From NCBI GenBank assembly GCA_030386875.1, contig CM059562.1, positions 69,066,201 through 69,130,200 on the forward strand: a stretch of DNA of 64,000 bases, given 5' to 3'. Positions within the stretch are counted from its first letter, which is position 1. The number at the start of each line of letters is the position of its first letter. The notes below the pieces were generated by a model that saw nothing but the letters and a program-made list of their open reading frames with translations, was not told the DNA's origin and searched no databases. Made by a program: the position numbers and the translations under genes. Below are positions 48,901 to 53,744 of this stretch, piece by piece. The stretch is from Morinoia aosen (Eukaryota > Arthropoda > Malacostraca > Amphipoda > Talitridae).

Positions 48901-51452
48901 TTTTAAGGACCGTTATTTTACATGAGAGCCATGGTGGTGGACCCTGTTTTTGCTAGTGCAAAATTGGCCTCAATGATATCCCGAGTAACCACTGAATTAG
49001 CCACAGTTATGTTTTAGTATAGAGTTGGTAGGTCTCTTCATTCTCTCCTGCTTTTCTGTAGTGAGAAATGCTATGTTCCGCACAACCGAACGTCCGCACA
49101 AGTTCTTTCAGTACATTTTCTATTTCATTTTAAAGTTTTAATCGCTTTGTGGTACTTCCTCCTGATGTTAAAGCGAATTTGAAACATATTGGCATTGAAC
49201 GACAATTTTATAATAAAAATAGTTCTTTCCAACATTGGAGCATATCCACTCTAACATTTTTTCCTTTTCTTTCATTCAAGTGCGGAGTTGATGTAAGGGT
49301 TAGTGTGCGTATTCACTGAATTTGAACATGACAGATCAATAAGGCTGTTTTTATAATACTTTAAAATAATTTGATATTGTTATGAATTTCATTCATGTTG
49401 AAAATAATTTTCCACTAATATTAAGGCTCTCACATCTCTAAGTCAAAAGATTTTTGTATACGTGATGACTACATAAGATAAGTACTTCATACCTGAATGC
49501 GTTTCACTAACCGAGAATTTTGATGGACCATCTTAAGTTAAGTATGTCGAAACTTGCCAGTTGGATACTGTCAGCAGCGCTCGCCATCCTTCACAATGAA
49601 ACACTCAGGGCTGAAACTGGTAGGAGAAAACTGCTTGGGTACGTTTAAATATTTTTCCAGCATTAATGCACATAACGGAATTTAAATTTCAGGAGCAGCT
49701 AGAAAACTACGAAGCTGAGAGAAATAACTTACTGAGCTCAAAAACCGCAGCTCAGAAGGAAGTTGAGGATCTGAGCATGAAATACGCTTCTCTTTTGGGC
49801 CATCAGAACCATAAGCAGAAGATACAGCATGTCGTCAAACTAAAGGAAAATAATCTGAAGCTTCAGGAGGTGAGTTTATTGTGCTGTTATGGTCATCGTT
49901 GTTGCTAGAAAATATAAAGAGAATTATAATGGCCGTGTGTCTTGATTGAATATTGAAAAGACTCTTATAACCGTATAATAATGAAGAAACCCGTTGTTTT
50001 TCTTTTGATGATATAGAAGAGCAGTTCATTTTTACTCTTGTCTTTCTTCTTTGTGAAGTTCCCCTAATGGGTATTGTTCTTCTATGCATATAAAGAACTT
50101 AGTGATTGCATAAGCTACATTTTTCTCACGCGATTCTCAGTGATGGTCCAAGCGCTTGTATGTAAACTTCTCAGATGTAAACTGAACCATCTGCAGTAAA
50201 TCTGAAAGCACTGGTTGTAAAAAATCTGAGTTTTGTTTAAGTTAACTTTACTTTATTGTACATTTGAATTTTTCCTTTTCGTTCTTCTGAAAGGTGTTCA
50301 ACTAATCTTTTATCGATTACGGGTTAGGGTCAAGTTCCTTTTCCCCTGAATGCACTAACATGGTTCTCCCATGGTTTTGATGCGGGGTGACCTTCATTAG
50401 TTTAACTGCTTCTCTTGAACTGGATGCGTTAACGTGCTGGTCTGACCCAACGCGTAAAATTAAAATGATTAGGGTTTTTTTAATAAACCTGTTCTTTCGC
50501 CACATTGAGGTCAGAGATTTAATAATTTTTTTACCAATGAAAATAATAAATACTTTCTCATTCTTTCAACATACTGGAGATAAGAATGAGCAATAGTTAA
50601 TTTCGTCATTTCTAACTTTTATTACTACATCATATTCATGTTTTCTGTCATCGAAACGTAAATCACGTTTTATTTTTGGTTTCCTGAAGAATTTTTTCTT
50701 GCATTAATCACAACACATCACTTAGTTGCCAACAAACCTGATACGTTGACTTAAGTTAGTTATCTGTAAGTTATGAGTCCTGTGAAGTTGTTTGGTGTCG
50801 TTTGAGATTGTACATTGCGTTCGCTGTTCAGAAGGTTAGAGCAAAGGAACAGGGAGCTCTTTGCGAATAACCCCTCAGGGAGATACAACTATTGTATGTA
50901 TGGGGTTGATACTCTGAGGGGAAAACTGTCAGGTCCCGAGCTGGAAGTTAGGCAGGAATTCTTTTGTTCAAGTAGAATAGGCTTTTTTTTAGGAACCATT
51001 TTTTTCGGTTCACTGGTCCTGTTTTTCAGTACCCATTATTTTCTTTTTCAATGTATATCTTGTTTCATAAACTTCCTTCGTAACTTAGTTTCTATGCGCA
51101 GGGGATCTTGTGTGGTAACACACCTTGTGCTTAGATTCCGTGTTCCCTCAACTCCATACTACTTGGTGCCTTCTTCCTTCCTCCCTTTGGAGCACCTTTG
51201 TTGTGGTTAGGGAGGAAGAAACAAATCTAATTTCTATCATAACTTTTTCAGGAGGTATTCAAGCTTCGATCAGACAACGACAAGCAACGTAAAGCTATTC
51301 GGCGCTTGGAGGAGCGACTCGGTGATAGCGACCACCGCAAGACGCTGGCTGGTGTGAGTGTGCCTCAAATGGCCAGTAAGACCAATAAAGAGAACGTGGA
51401 AGTTGTTGCGCGTTCGCCTTTGCGACCTAGTAACAAGTTGGATAGACTGTGA
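9929..51452 (+). CDS. HMMR: HMMR/RHAMM orthologue (hyaluronan-mediated motility receptor family), 23 coding exons
   Basis: Exons: 9929-9971, 13922-14019, 14501-14692, 15233-15366, 15841-15944, 27429-27550, 28156-28410, 29911-30075, 30934-31101, 32074-32271, 33652-33756, 34668-34751, 37008-37441, 38509-38665, 38996-39116, 40276-40424, 42519-42926, 43853-43960, 45157-45285, 46413-46528, 47911-48052, 49693-49869, 51252-51452. They total 3,810 bases with every splice phase compatible, giving about 1,269 residues (vertebrate HMMR is about 725). Identity rests on the N-terminal KRFNEEVGCAPAPTAYDPK (residues 8-26) and C-terminal YASLLGHQNHKQKIQHVVKL (about 1180-1200), both distinctive of HMMR, plus a KEN motif near the end. 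The middle is nearly continuous Glu/Lys/Leu/Gln coiled coil. In vertebrates HMMR binds microtubules through the N-terminus and reaches centrosomes and spindle poles through the C-terminal basic zipper. I infer the same mitotic role here. The 44-codon segment at 19056-19187 could be a cassette exon. Confidence 0.9.
13922..14019 (+). CDS. HMMR: HMMR coding exon 2
   Basis: Acceptor TTTCAG, donor GTAAGT, phase 1 to 0. It encodes the family signature GCAPAPTAYDPK and a basic tail RWKVNKE (residues 15-47). The P-x-P-x-A-Y-[DN] core resembles sperm-tail PG-rich (STPGR) repeats and lies in the microtubule-binding N-terminus known from vertebrates. Confidence 0.9.
14501..14692 (+). CDS. HMMR: HMMR coding exon 3
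   Basis: 64 codons, phase 0-0, acceptor TATTCTCAG, donor GTGAGT. It starts with a second copy of the P-x-P-x-A-Y motif (NIPAPNAYNPVKGPP), followed by a Ser/Asn/Cys-rich low-complexity stretch and a basic end (CKKDGFLK). Confidence 0.85.
15233..15366 (+). CDS. HMMR: HMMR coding exon 4
   Basis: Acceptor ATCCAG, donor GTACCT, phase 0 to 2. Encodes PTNTRLTRGDSVRSSS and then the start of the coiled coil (KIEKETLLKTLQQDKEELQ), equivalent in position to the first coiled coil of vertebrate HMMR. Confidence 0.85.
15841..15944 (+). CDS. HMMR: HMMR coding exon 5
   Basis: Acceptor TTCAATGCAG, phase 2 to 1 with donor ACTG/GTGATA. It continues the coiled coil (RLASLEQERP) and then leaves it: SVCNVSDKQAQTEDVDVAP. 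The KQAQTED stretch fits the LC8 dynein light chain ligand pattern (K-x-[TVA]-Q-T-[ED]). The donor is weak, so the 3' edge is the least certain of the early exons. The frame reads on to a stop at 15986. Confidence 0.75.
16081..16525. repeat. 30-bp minisatellite, left block (~15 copies)
   Basis: The unit GTTACCCTGAAATTGCAGGA plus CGTAATTTTT is repeated head to tail. Copies fall into homogeneous sub-blocks (CGTAA, CACAA with TACCC or TATCC), and the last three or four shift to the GGTTTCATTGGTCTGAAATT form seen in the right block at 20428. Because 30 is a multiple of three, long ORFs open on both strands (16021-16544); these are artefacts. Confidence 0.95.
17212..17470. repeat. Hairpin element (~110-bp inverted arms)
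   Basis: The left arm reads GGTCTTAGAATAAAATATCT, then CACTCCATAAAACCTTTCGA, AGCTCCAT and GTCATTCAGT. The right arm is its reverse complement with few changes (ACTGAATGAC, ATGGAGCT, CGAAAGGTTTTATGGAGTGA, ATATTTTATTCTAAGACC). The loop is about 50 bp. Confidence 0.85.
17733..18890. mobile_element. Non-autonomous TIR element flanked by TTAA
   Basis: Left end TTAAGGAGACCGCCCC and right end GGGACGGTCTCCTTAA are inverted and both abut TTAA, as in piggyBac-type insertions, although TIR sequence alone cannot prove the superfamily. Inside are three copies of a ~90-bp module (GAGTTTGTTAGAAATGTTTC ... CATCAAAACTGAAGGAGGAG): direct at 17965-18055 and 18618-18710, inverted at 18420-18510. It also contains a C11G9 block. 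No transposase frame. Confidence 0.6.
17866..17885. repeat. C11G9 homopolymer palindrome
   Basis: Eleven C followed directly by nine G, a 20-bp all-GC self-complementary run inside very AT-rich repeat DNA. Confidence 0.9.
19056..19187 (+). CDS. HMMR: Possible HMMR cassette exon (uncertain)
   Basis: The frame encodes a strongly charged, protein-like segment (QQQMRSKERKEDYETRSKLK ... DSSEPKK) ending at donor AAAAAAG/GTAGTT in phase 1, which fits the exon at 27429. An acceptor at 19055 (ATTAG) would make it 132 bases, phase 1-1, an in-frame 44-codon cassette after exon 5. Better-looking acceptors at 19045 and 19081 give phase 0 and would need a different exon 5 donor. The HMMR frame is intact when it is skipped. 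Confidence 0.4.
19247..19330 (-). repeat. Fragment of interspersed repeat head (CCCCTCAGGGGGATACAA family)
   Basis: Read on the minus strand this is CCCCTCAGGGGGATACAATT followed by ATTGTATCTATGGGAACTAG and CTCCCAGGGGGACAATGT. It matches plus-strand copies at 44135 and 50872. Confidence 0.75.
19945..20235. repeat. Hairpin element (~120-bp inverted arms)
   Basis: Left arm: AAAGTGGTGGCAGATAACCC, GCAGGAGCC, TATTGATGGAGTCAAAATTC. Right arm is the reverse complement (GAATTTTGACTCCATCAATA, GGCTCCTGC, GGGTTATCTGCCACCACTTT). The loop carries the GGTCACATAAAA phrase of the surrounding complex. Confidence 0.85.
20428..20955. repeat. 30-bp minisatellite, right block (~17 copies)
   Basis: The unit GGTTTCATTGGTCTGAAATT plus GTGGGACTTT is in the same orientation as the left block at 16081. 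The 3' copies switch homogeneously to GTGGGACACT. Long overlapping ORFs on both strands (up to 185 codons) are products of the 30-bp period. Confidence 0.95.
21524..22142 (-). mobile_element. Internally deleted mariner/Tc1-like element
   Basis: Ends are CAGGGTGTTTCAAAA and, inverted, TTCTGAAACACCCTG. The inverted similarity continues inward for about 110 bp (AAATTGCACA, AGTAGAAAATG, AATAAACA, TTTTCTGAAAAAATTT). The left flank ends in TATA. The interior holds a transposase remnant on the minus strand. It is too short (619 bp) to be autonomous. Confidence 0.8.
21763..22041 (-). pseudogene. Transposase C-terminal remnant (DDE/DDD, IS630-Tc1-mariner type)
   Basis: The minus-strand frame contains FPNRWIGQNGPAAWSPRSPD and ITPLDFFLGEHMKSLVY. 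The W-x-x-R-S-P-D-[IL]-x-P-L-D-F-F-L pattern is the final catalytic-Asp region of insect mariner-like transposases. The frame then runs into EEDMVRIVAPGEI, the usual C-terminal sequence with indels. The N-terminal and first catalytic regions are missing. Confidence 0.75.
22202..22229. repeat. (AAT)n microsatellite at left edge of satellite region
   Basis: About nine TAA/AAT units. A similar (AAT)n tract sits at 27177-27194 beyond the satellite and A-rich tract. Confidence 0.9.
22278..23230. repeat. Higher-order satellite repeat, left flank (~100-155 bp unit)
   Basis: At least seven units each begin with a phrase like GGACCCGTAAAAAAATTT, then CGTCAACATTATCTAAC, then degenerate runs of CCTAA, CCTAT and CCTAAC, and close with TGATAATATGTCAAACATAA. 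Starts fall near 22278, 22432, 22590, 22698, 22850, 22948 and 23063. Confidence 0.8.
23231..24530. repeat. 15-bp satellite TATCATATCCTAGCC with 20- and 25-bp variants
   Basis: About 75 head-to-tail copies. Near the left end, units carry one or two extra ATCAT pentamers, so unit length changes in steps of 5 bp. The right end degenerates into CTCACC variants that grade into the 25-bp array. Confidence 0.95.
24531..25815. repeat. 25-bp satellite TAACCTAACTTATCCCATCG+TATCC (~51 copies)
   Basis: Almost perfectly homogeneous array. Each unit contains CCTAACCTAA, two copies of the arthropod telomere pentamer (TTAGG on the minus strand), plus CCTAT/CATCG pentamers. Confidence 0.97.
25816..26335. repeat. 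Higher-order satellite repeat, right flank, with a 15-bp CTATCCTAACCTTAC sub-array
   Basis: Three more units of the left-flank type (starts near 25842, 25982 and 26212) enclose about seven copies of a 15-bp unit at 26045-26150. The pure arrays are therefore embedded inside one higher-order family. Confidence 0.85.
26560..27095. repeat. A-rich low-complexity tract (AAAATAAA-like, almost no C or G)
   Basis: Plus strand is nearly all A with T and rare G/C (AAAATAAAA, GAAATAAA, TGAATAAA). It contains dozens of AATAAA-like strings that should not be read as poly(A) signals. Confidence 0.9.
27177..27194. repeat. (AAT)n microsatellite at right edge
   Basis: About six units. Mirrors the tract at 22202. 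Confidence 0.85.
27429..27550 (+). CDS. HMMR: HMMR coding exon 6
   Basis: Acceptor TTTGTGCAG, donor GTGCCT, phase 1 to 0. Encodes EEDESKTLLQSAQLQLSAAQ and a Leu/Gln-rich heptad coil. Spliced to exon 5 it forms AVQTEEDES, a second LC8-like motif. Confidence 0.85.
28156..28410 (+). CDS. HMMR: HMMR coding exon 7
   Basis: 85 codons, phase 0-0, acceptor CTACTCAG, donor GTGCGG. An acidic linker (ITSPARDTRPEVAAVTVDTE) is followed by coiled coil (EEEMQHLKLVRDNLEESLL). GC-rich relative to flanking introns. Confidence 0.88.
28483..28642. mobile_element. MITE with ~40-bp terminal inverted repeats
   Basis: Left end AAGCGGCCCACAAACGATCA then ATTTTATTGTCAATAT. The right end is the inverse (ATATTGACAATTAAAT, TGATCGTCTATGGGCCGCTT). 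160 bp, no coding capacity. Confidence 0.85.
28650..28833. repeat. Two direct copies of a ~45-bp segment
   Basis: TGTAGCATTGCTACCGTGTG ... ATCTGAATCTGGTTG at 28655 recurs at about 28787 as TGTAGCATTGCTACCGCGTG ... ATCTCAATCTGGTTG. Confidence 0.7.
28925..29540 (+). pseudogene. Mariner transposon remnant (deleted, inactivated)
   Basis: From about 29000 the plus strand reads as a mariner transposase DNA-binding domain (LLYEFHKGVNTSAAAKS, YGDDV, SRFLSGNFTLRDDPKKG, GEIARQT) with one internal stop. After a large deletion a transposase C-terminus follows (REFHKQSNYKLMKRWNKVIE, ending at a stop near 29470). The catalytic core is missing. The distal sequence ACCCAAGATCTTAAAACGGA resembles a terminus that recurs at 59615. 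Confidence 0.8.
29911..30075 (+). CDS. HMMR: HMMR coding exon 8
   Basis: 55 codons, phase 0-0, acceptor GTTGCCAG, donor GTCAGA. Encodes TTCPEDDEVLSDTAARVSSL and coiled coil ending LKEELQQLKDK. Confidence 0.88.
30135..30360. repeat. Degenerate ~25-28 bp tandem repeat
   Basis: Unit GTTGAGAAAGGTTAGGCTAT plus GGGCT, about eight copies. The two central copies are identical and the outer ones diverged. Confidence 0.8.
30405..30655 (+). mobile_element. Probable SINE/LINE 3' end with (ATGT)n tail
   Basis: A GC-rich island in AT-rich intron (CTGTGCGGGAGAGGCTGCAC, GGAGCGGTCGGGGTAAACC, CTACCCTCGCGTAAGGAGGA) ending GGGATATGTATGTATGTAG. A simple-repeat tail after a GC-rich body is typical of retroposons. 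The family is not identified. Confidence 0.5.
30934..31101 (+). CDS. HMMR: HMMR coding exon 9
   Basis: 56 codons, phase 0-0, acceptor CTTTTCAG, donor GTTTGT. Coiled coil (ILEYEKEVPRLLSEATERER, KVKELDLLTKEKDLM). Confidence 0.88.
32074..32271 (+). CDS. HMMR: HMMR coding exon 10
   Basis: 66 codons, phase 0-0, acceptor CCTCATTCTAG, donor GTGTGC. Ala/Glu-rich coiled coil (LSLLEEAYTAMETKLSEAEA). Confidence 0.88.
32935..33625. repeat. Two diverged ~190-bp direct copies in intron 10
   Basis: Copy at 32935-33125 and copy at 33428-33622 share TTTCGAGTATGGAAATAA, GTCAGAATGC, TTTTTTGCCAGGAACA and GAATTTGAGTA. The spacer between them contains an interspersed repeat copy. Confidence 0.75.
33190..33410 (+). 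repeat. Unnamed interspersed repeat, copy 1
   Basis: Shares TTTTTCAGTACC, TTTTATCTTGTTTCATAA, GATTCTATGCGCACGGGATC, CTCCTTACTAAATG and TTGTTGTGGTAAGGAAGGCT with copies at 36530, 37600, 43470, 44230 and 50872. Confidence 0.75.
33652..33756 (+). CDS. HMMR: HMMR coding exon 11
   Basis: 35 codons, phase 0-0, acceptor TTGTTTCAG, donor GTTATT. Coiled coil (ISASEQKAEELSQELGATRR). Confidence 0.85.
34668..34751 (+). CDS. HMMR: HMMR coding exon 12
   Basis: 28 codons, phase 0-0, acceptor TTTTATCACAG, donor GTAAAC. Encodes VLVLRASLAAKDYDVDERDE and KIMALKEE. Confidence 0.85.
34791..35148. repeat. 28-bp minisatellite (~12.5 copies)
   Basis: Unit TAGAACATAGAAATGGTGAC plus CATCAGAC, with CCTAG and CATTAGAC variants clustered at the ends. 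It begins 39 bp after the exon 12 donor. Confidence 0.95.
35742..36311. mobile_element. TIR element with 6-bp target duplication
   Basis: Perfect 16-bp inverted ends CAGGGTGCGTACAGGC / GCCTGTACGCACCCTG, flanked on both sides by TTTATG. Subterminal inverted phrases (AAAGTAGTGGAATTTT, AGTCATGAA) continue inward. The core (about 35890-36090) is GC-rich and contains two GATTGGTT (CCAAT) boxes and a TCACGTGA palindrome. No transposase, so non-autonomous. The end sequence resembles hAT-like elements, but those make 8-bp duplications. Confidence 0.85.
36530..36770 (+). repeat. Unnamed interspersed repeat, copy 2 (diverged)
   Basis: Shares TTTTTTTCAGCATCTGATTT, TTCTTCTTGAACTTTTGTT, GTGTATAGATTCG, CTCCTTCCTGTCTT and TTAGGGAGGCGTGAACTAAC with the family. 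Confidence 0.65.
37008..37441 (+). CDS. HMMR: HMMR coding exon 13 (largest)
   Basis: 434 bases, phase 0 to 2, acceptor CTTTTGAAG, donor GTGAGT. Long uninterrupted coiled coil (TELVSDLQSMVACHKTSEAD through LEQKIVELMAELEDSEADHV), residues about 557-700. Confidence 0.9.
37600..37770 (+). repeat. Unnamed interspersed repeat, copy 3
   Basis: Shares CTTACTGCTTCTATGCGCGC, GGGATTCTGTG, CACAGATTG, ACTCCATACTAAATG, TCCTTCCTCTCTTT and TAGTAAGGGAGGTTGAAACT. Confidence 0.75.
38509..38665 (+). CDS. HMMR: HMMR coding exon 14
   Basis: Phase 2 to 0, acceptor CTCTCAAG, donor GTGCTG. Encodes KLKEALSEVDDLSNQYSDSL and RRALALTSEEHERM, resembling the QFESYKALTASE region of vertebrate HMMR. Confidence 0.88.
38996..39116 (+). 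CDS. HMMR: HMMR coding exon 15
   Basis: Acceptor ACATTTCAG, donor T/GTAAGG, phase 0 to 1. Encodes VKADLQNAKREARDRTNECQ and ELEDSLRRLTDKYSAFEQAK. The donor two bases earlier (GTGTAA) would break the frame into the next exon, so GTAAGG is chosen. Confidence 0.85.
40276..40424 (+). CDS. HMMR: HMMR coding exon 16
   Basis: Acceptor GTGTGTGTAG, donor GTGAGC, phase 1 to 0. Encodes SEEAERTELMRRLQVELELS and KQSLSELQQEVCALQ, coiled coil. Confidence 0.85.
40529..41250. repeat. 36-bp minisatellite with embedded CACGTG E-boxes (~20 copies)
   Basis: Unit GGTACCTATTTCCTACCTTG plus GTATTCTGTTGCACGT. Variation is TTCC/TTTTATA and GCACGTGG/GTACGTGG. Ten copies contain CACGTG and most contain GGTACC. All three plus frames stay open for about 245-266 codons because 36 is a multiple of three and the unit lacks stops. 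These are not genes. Confidence 0.95.
42519..42926 (+). CDS. HMMR: HMMR coding exon 17
   Basis: 136 codons, phase 0-0, acceptor TTGAATCCAG, donor GTACGG. Long coiled coil (QDLKKKSAAIEESKECIEVL, then AKAEAERQMEVKQYVEKQEV), GC-rich. The 160-codon open frame on the opposite strand (42501-42983) is a shadow of it. Confidence 0.9.
43470..43640 (+). repeat. Unnamed interspersed repeat, copy 4 (diverged)
   Basis: Shares GAGTTTCTATGCATTG, CTGTACTAAATGGTTCC, CTCTTTTCGGATCGC and TTAGGGAGTCTTAGCATAAC with the family. Confidence 0.6.
43853..43960 (+). CDS. HMMR: HMMR coding exon 18
   Basis: 36 codons, phase 0-0, acceptor ACGCACAG, donor GTATGT. Coiled coil (IQTLELEVTELSAAKTNAEE). Confidence 0.85.
44135..44485 (+). 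repeat. Unnamed interspersed repeat, copy 5 (with head)
   Basis: Starts CCCCTCAGGGGGATACAACT ATTGTATC, then contains a 12-bp perfect stem (AGGGCCCGAGCT, loop CTC, at 44199-44225), then the body shared with other copies (TTTTTCAGCACCTACTACTT, CTCCTTACTAAATGGTGCCT, CTCTTTGGATCGCCTTTG). Confidence 0.75.
45157..45285 (+). CDS. HMMR: HMMR coding exon 19
   Basis: 43 codons, phase 0-0, acceptor TTCGCACAG, donor GTGTGT. Ala-rich coiled coil (GELADAKKREAESLAALATL). Confidence 0.85.
46413..46528 (+). CDS. HMMR: HMMR coding exon 20
   Basis: Acceptor TTTCCTGCAG, donor GTGAGT, phase 0 to 2. Coiled coil (QKDEAEKALAATQEQTQALQ, SERRTRDALTE). Confidence 0.87.
46688..47695. mobile_element. Composite repeat, copy A, with minus-strand LINE fragment
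   Basis: Outer blocks 46688-46815 and 47618-47690 recur in the same orientation in copy B at 48316-48440 and 48641-48710. Between them the minus strand reads as the C-terminal part of a non-LTR retrotransposon polyprotein: YGTFVVPLVSYESEMW, KKRSNVLEMNEVSGKYGK, RDEEVRS, ELAGRVDCRVL, then YDRGVTLKEARRCGMERDER toward the end. Frames are broken upstream of 47258. Confidence 0.7.
47911..48052 (+). CDS. HMMR: HMMR coding exon 21
   Basis: Acceptor TGCGGCAG, donor GTATGG, phase 2 to 0. It ends DDEKREWKRKCAVLEKLVEP FR, aligning with the N-K-W-R-L-L-Y-E-E-L ... K-P-F region preceding the conserved C-terminal domain of vertebrate HMMR. Confidence 0.87.
48316..48710. mobile_element. Composite repeat, copy B, with plus-strand LINE fragment
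   Basis: The outer blocks match copy A in direct orientation. The inner 48450-48640 reads on the plus strand as a retrotransposon fragment (ISCFEYLEKRLTANGKLNMR), the segment preceding the one in copy A. The LINE part is therefore in opposite orientation in the two copies. Confidence 0.65.
49693..49869 (+). CDS. HMMR: HMMR coding exon 22 (signature domain)
   Basis: 59 codons, phase 0-0, acceptor AAATTTCAG, donor GTGAGT. Contains YASLLGHQNHKQKIQHVVKL followed by KENNLKLQE, almost residue for residue the most conserved part of HMMR: the basic zipper needed for centrosome/spindle-pole targeting, overlapping the BX7B motif (K-QKIQHVV-K) named for hyaluronan binding in vertebrates. Confidence 0.95.
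50872..51215 (+). repeat. Unnamed interspersed repeat, copy 6 (with head)
   Basis: Head CCCCTCAGGGAGATACAACT ATTGTATG, then the body TTTTTCAGTACCCATTATTT, TTTCTATGCGCAGGGGATCT, CAACTCCATACTACTTGGTG and TTGTTGTGGTTAGGGAGGAA. It ends about 35 bp before the exon 23 acceptor. Confidence 0.75.
51252..51452 (+). CDS. HMMR: HMMR coding exon 23 (stop)
   Basis: Acceptor AACTTTTTCAG, phase 0, 66 codons and TGA at 51450-51452. Encodes EVFKLRSDNDKQRKAIRRLE and ends NKENVEVVARSPLRPSNKL DRL. The KEN tripeptide and following basic-Pro tail sit at the same distance from the end as K-E-N in vertebrate HMMR, a likely APC/C degron. The TGA overlaps a GTGAGT donor-like string, but the length agrees with the family, so I take the stop as real. 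Confidence 0.88.
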   Translation, partial: EVFKLRSDNDKQRKAIRRLEERLGDSDHRKTLAGVSVPQMASKTNKENVEVVARSPLRPSNKLDRL

Positions 51453-53729
51453 GTACTTCTGAGCTTTACACTTTTATATTAGATGTTCTAAATAAGCTTT
51501 TGACGAATGAGCGGCTCTAAGTTCAGCAAATTATTTTAATTTTGGAACACTTTTCTACGCTATAGAAACTTGCAAATTGAGGCCTAGCCTTGCTATTTTA
51601 TTTCATCCCAAAATAATCGACAAAGATGTTGAAGCTCTATTTTTTCTCTCATCCAAAAACAATTGGAGTAACAAATTTAGTTGAAAGTAGTCGTTTTATG
51701 TCGAAAAATTTTCATCGGTTTAACTTCTTAGTTCGTGTATTTTGATTTTTTAATTATTATGCTTTAAGTAATTATCGTTTAGCATGGCTTTTTAAAAGTT
51801 ACTCTGAAGTTAGTTGTTCAGACGTTGAACAGATTTTTTTAGGCAAAATAGTTGGAACAAATACAACCCACTGAATTTTGAATTACTCCGCATAAAGTTT
51901 TTCAAAGCTCATACATCTTCAGTGCGCAGATGATTTAAGAACCAAAGGAAAGATGCATGCACTTCGTGTTACAGGCAGCTCGGAATTATTTTTCAGTTCA
52001 GTGACAAGAAAACGCTTTGCATGTTGGCTCCAAAAAGTAGTATTCCTGTCACACGGACCATTATTTCCGTATTTCATCTCAGTGTCGTAGAAAAAGTGGG
52101 CAAGTGTTCCTTCGTTTTCAACACTGGCCTTGTCTTCATGATGCTTTCGTATCTCTGCTCTATTGTCGTGTTTTAATGCTTGAGACTGAAATTTTCTTCC
52201 CGTAATGCTTGTGATGCTTTCGGTTTCAAGTATTCCGATCACACCACTCAATCGTCAGTTTCTGATGTGAAATTTTTACAATGGAGTGAACGAAATGTTT
52301 TAACACATCGCTTCTCGTGGTTTGTGAGTAAACAATTTTTTAATTAGGTATTTTGTCTATTCGTAATTTAATTCTTGAAGGTTCGTATAAAGCCAGATAA
52401 CGACTAAGTACCTCATACTAGTTTCCTGGCGTACGCTATCCGAGCTTAATATGCCTGGATTCATATTCAACTCATAGGATTTGTTTTTATTTCTTTCATT
52501 TTGTTTTTCGTATTTTACCAGTGTCATGCGTGATTTAGTTCCCGAAAGTTTAGTATAGCCTACAATTTCTTCTGACTCAAAGCCAGCAATCTTTTGATGC
52601 TGCTCTGTTTATTGATACATTGTTGGAGTGGTTCTATGAGCCCTGATACACCAGAAAGACTCAGGCGAGATTTCTTTCTGACAGAATTAGATGTTTGTCC
52701 ACAAAATGGGGAAGTGAAAAGTGACAAAAGAAACGTACAGGCTCTGTCATGTTACAACATTTTTATAGATCCCCTACGATTAATGAACAGCTGTTCCTGC
52801 AGTAGGGTTTAGGAGGTATTGATTTTTTCCCTATAATCATCTAATCATTCCAACCTGCGGCATATGGCCTCGCTCTTCTTCACTGTACCAAAGAGCGTCT
52901 GCTAGCAACTGCCAAAAGAAGGGGTTATTTGGGCTTTTGTTATATATCAGCGTTCTGCAGAAAAGCCAACATTCTGGGCGTTGGACCGAAGCTATGTTCT
53001 GTAAATAGTTACGTTGATACAAGTGTAGTTGGGTGCGTTAATTTCCAAAATTCATGAGTCATTTTTAATATCTAGGTTTTGCAAGTTAGAACTATGTATG
53101 GATTATTTGCTGGCAAAAGTCCTCACATTATGCTGTTTCTGAAGTTGCGCGTTTTACAAATAGTTTTGGAGGCCTGCAGCTGTGACGTAGATCGTTGCGG
53201 AGTCGAGAGTAAACACGTTAGTTCTTCTACCAGAATGTTTTCATTAGTTTCAAAACGAACGAGAAATAATAATCCTGATTAATCTCGAAAGATGACGTTT
53301 ATTTACAACTTACTAGCTTGATCTGTGTTTCGAACACAATTAGGACTTTATATTTAATCAGCATTTAACTTGTATGACGAGGCACATGACTTTCAAGGCT
53401 TTACCCTTCCGTTTGATGATGTTACAGGTTTGGAGATTCCAAGTTACTAATTGATCGAGTAGGTTTCCCATCGTTGCAGTTCAGTGTGAAATCTCAGAAA
53501 ATGCAAAAATCTGTAAGTTTTTATTAATTGTGTGAACGGTTATAACTTTTTAGACTTGAATTTGTAGATATAGCTCGATATCTGCTGACTATATACAATT
53601 AAATGTGTAAATTTTTGTGTCGATATAAAACAAAAAACAATGTGCGCGACCTTCAATTTTTGTTTGGCATTATCAAGTACAAAGTAAATGAAACTGAAGA
53701 CATCTGAAATCATTTATTTGATAACATCC
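51453..53729. other. HMMR 3' UTR / convergent intergenic region
   Basis: No exon recognised on either strand. I found no canonical AATAAA on the plus strand in the first ~2 kb after the stop. ATTAAA occurs near 53600. On the minus strand AATAAA (plus TTTATT near 53713) could end the exd transcript. Confidence 0.35.
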
Positions 53730-53744
53730 ATACCTATAGTAAAA

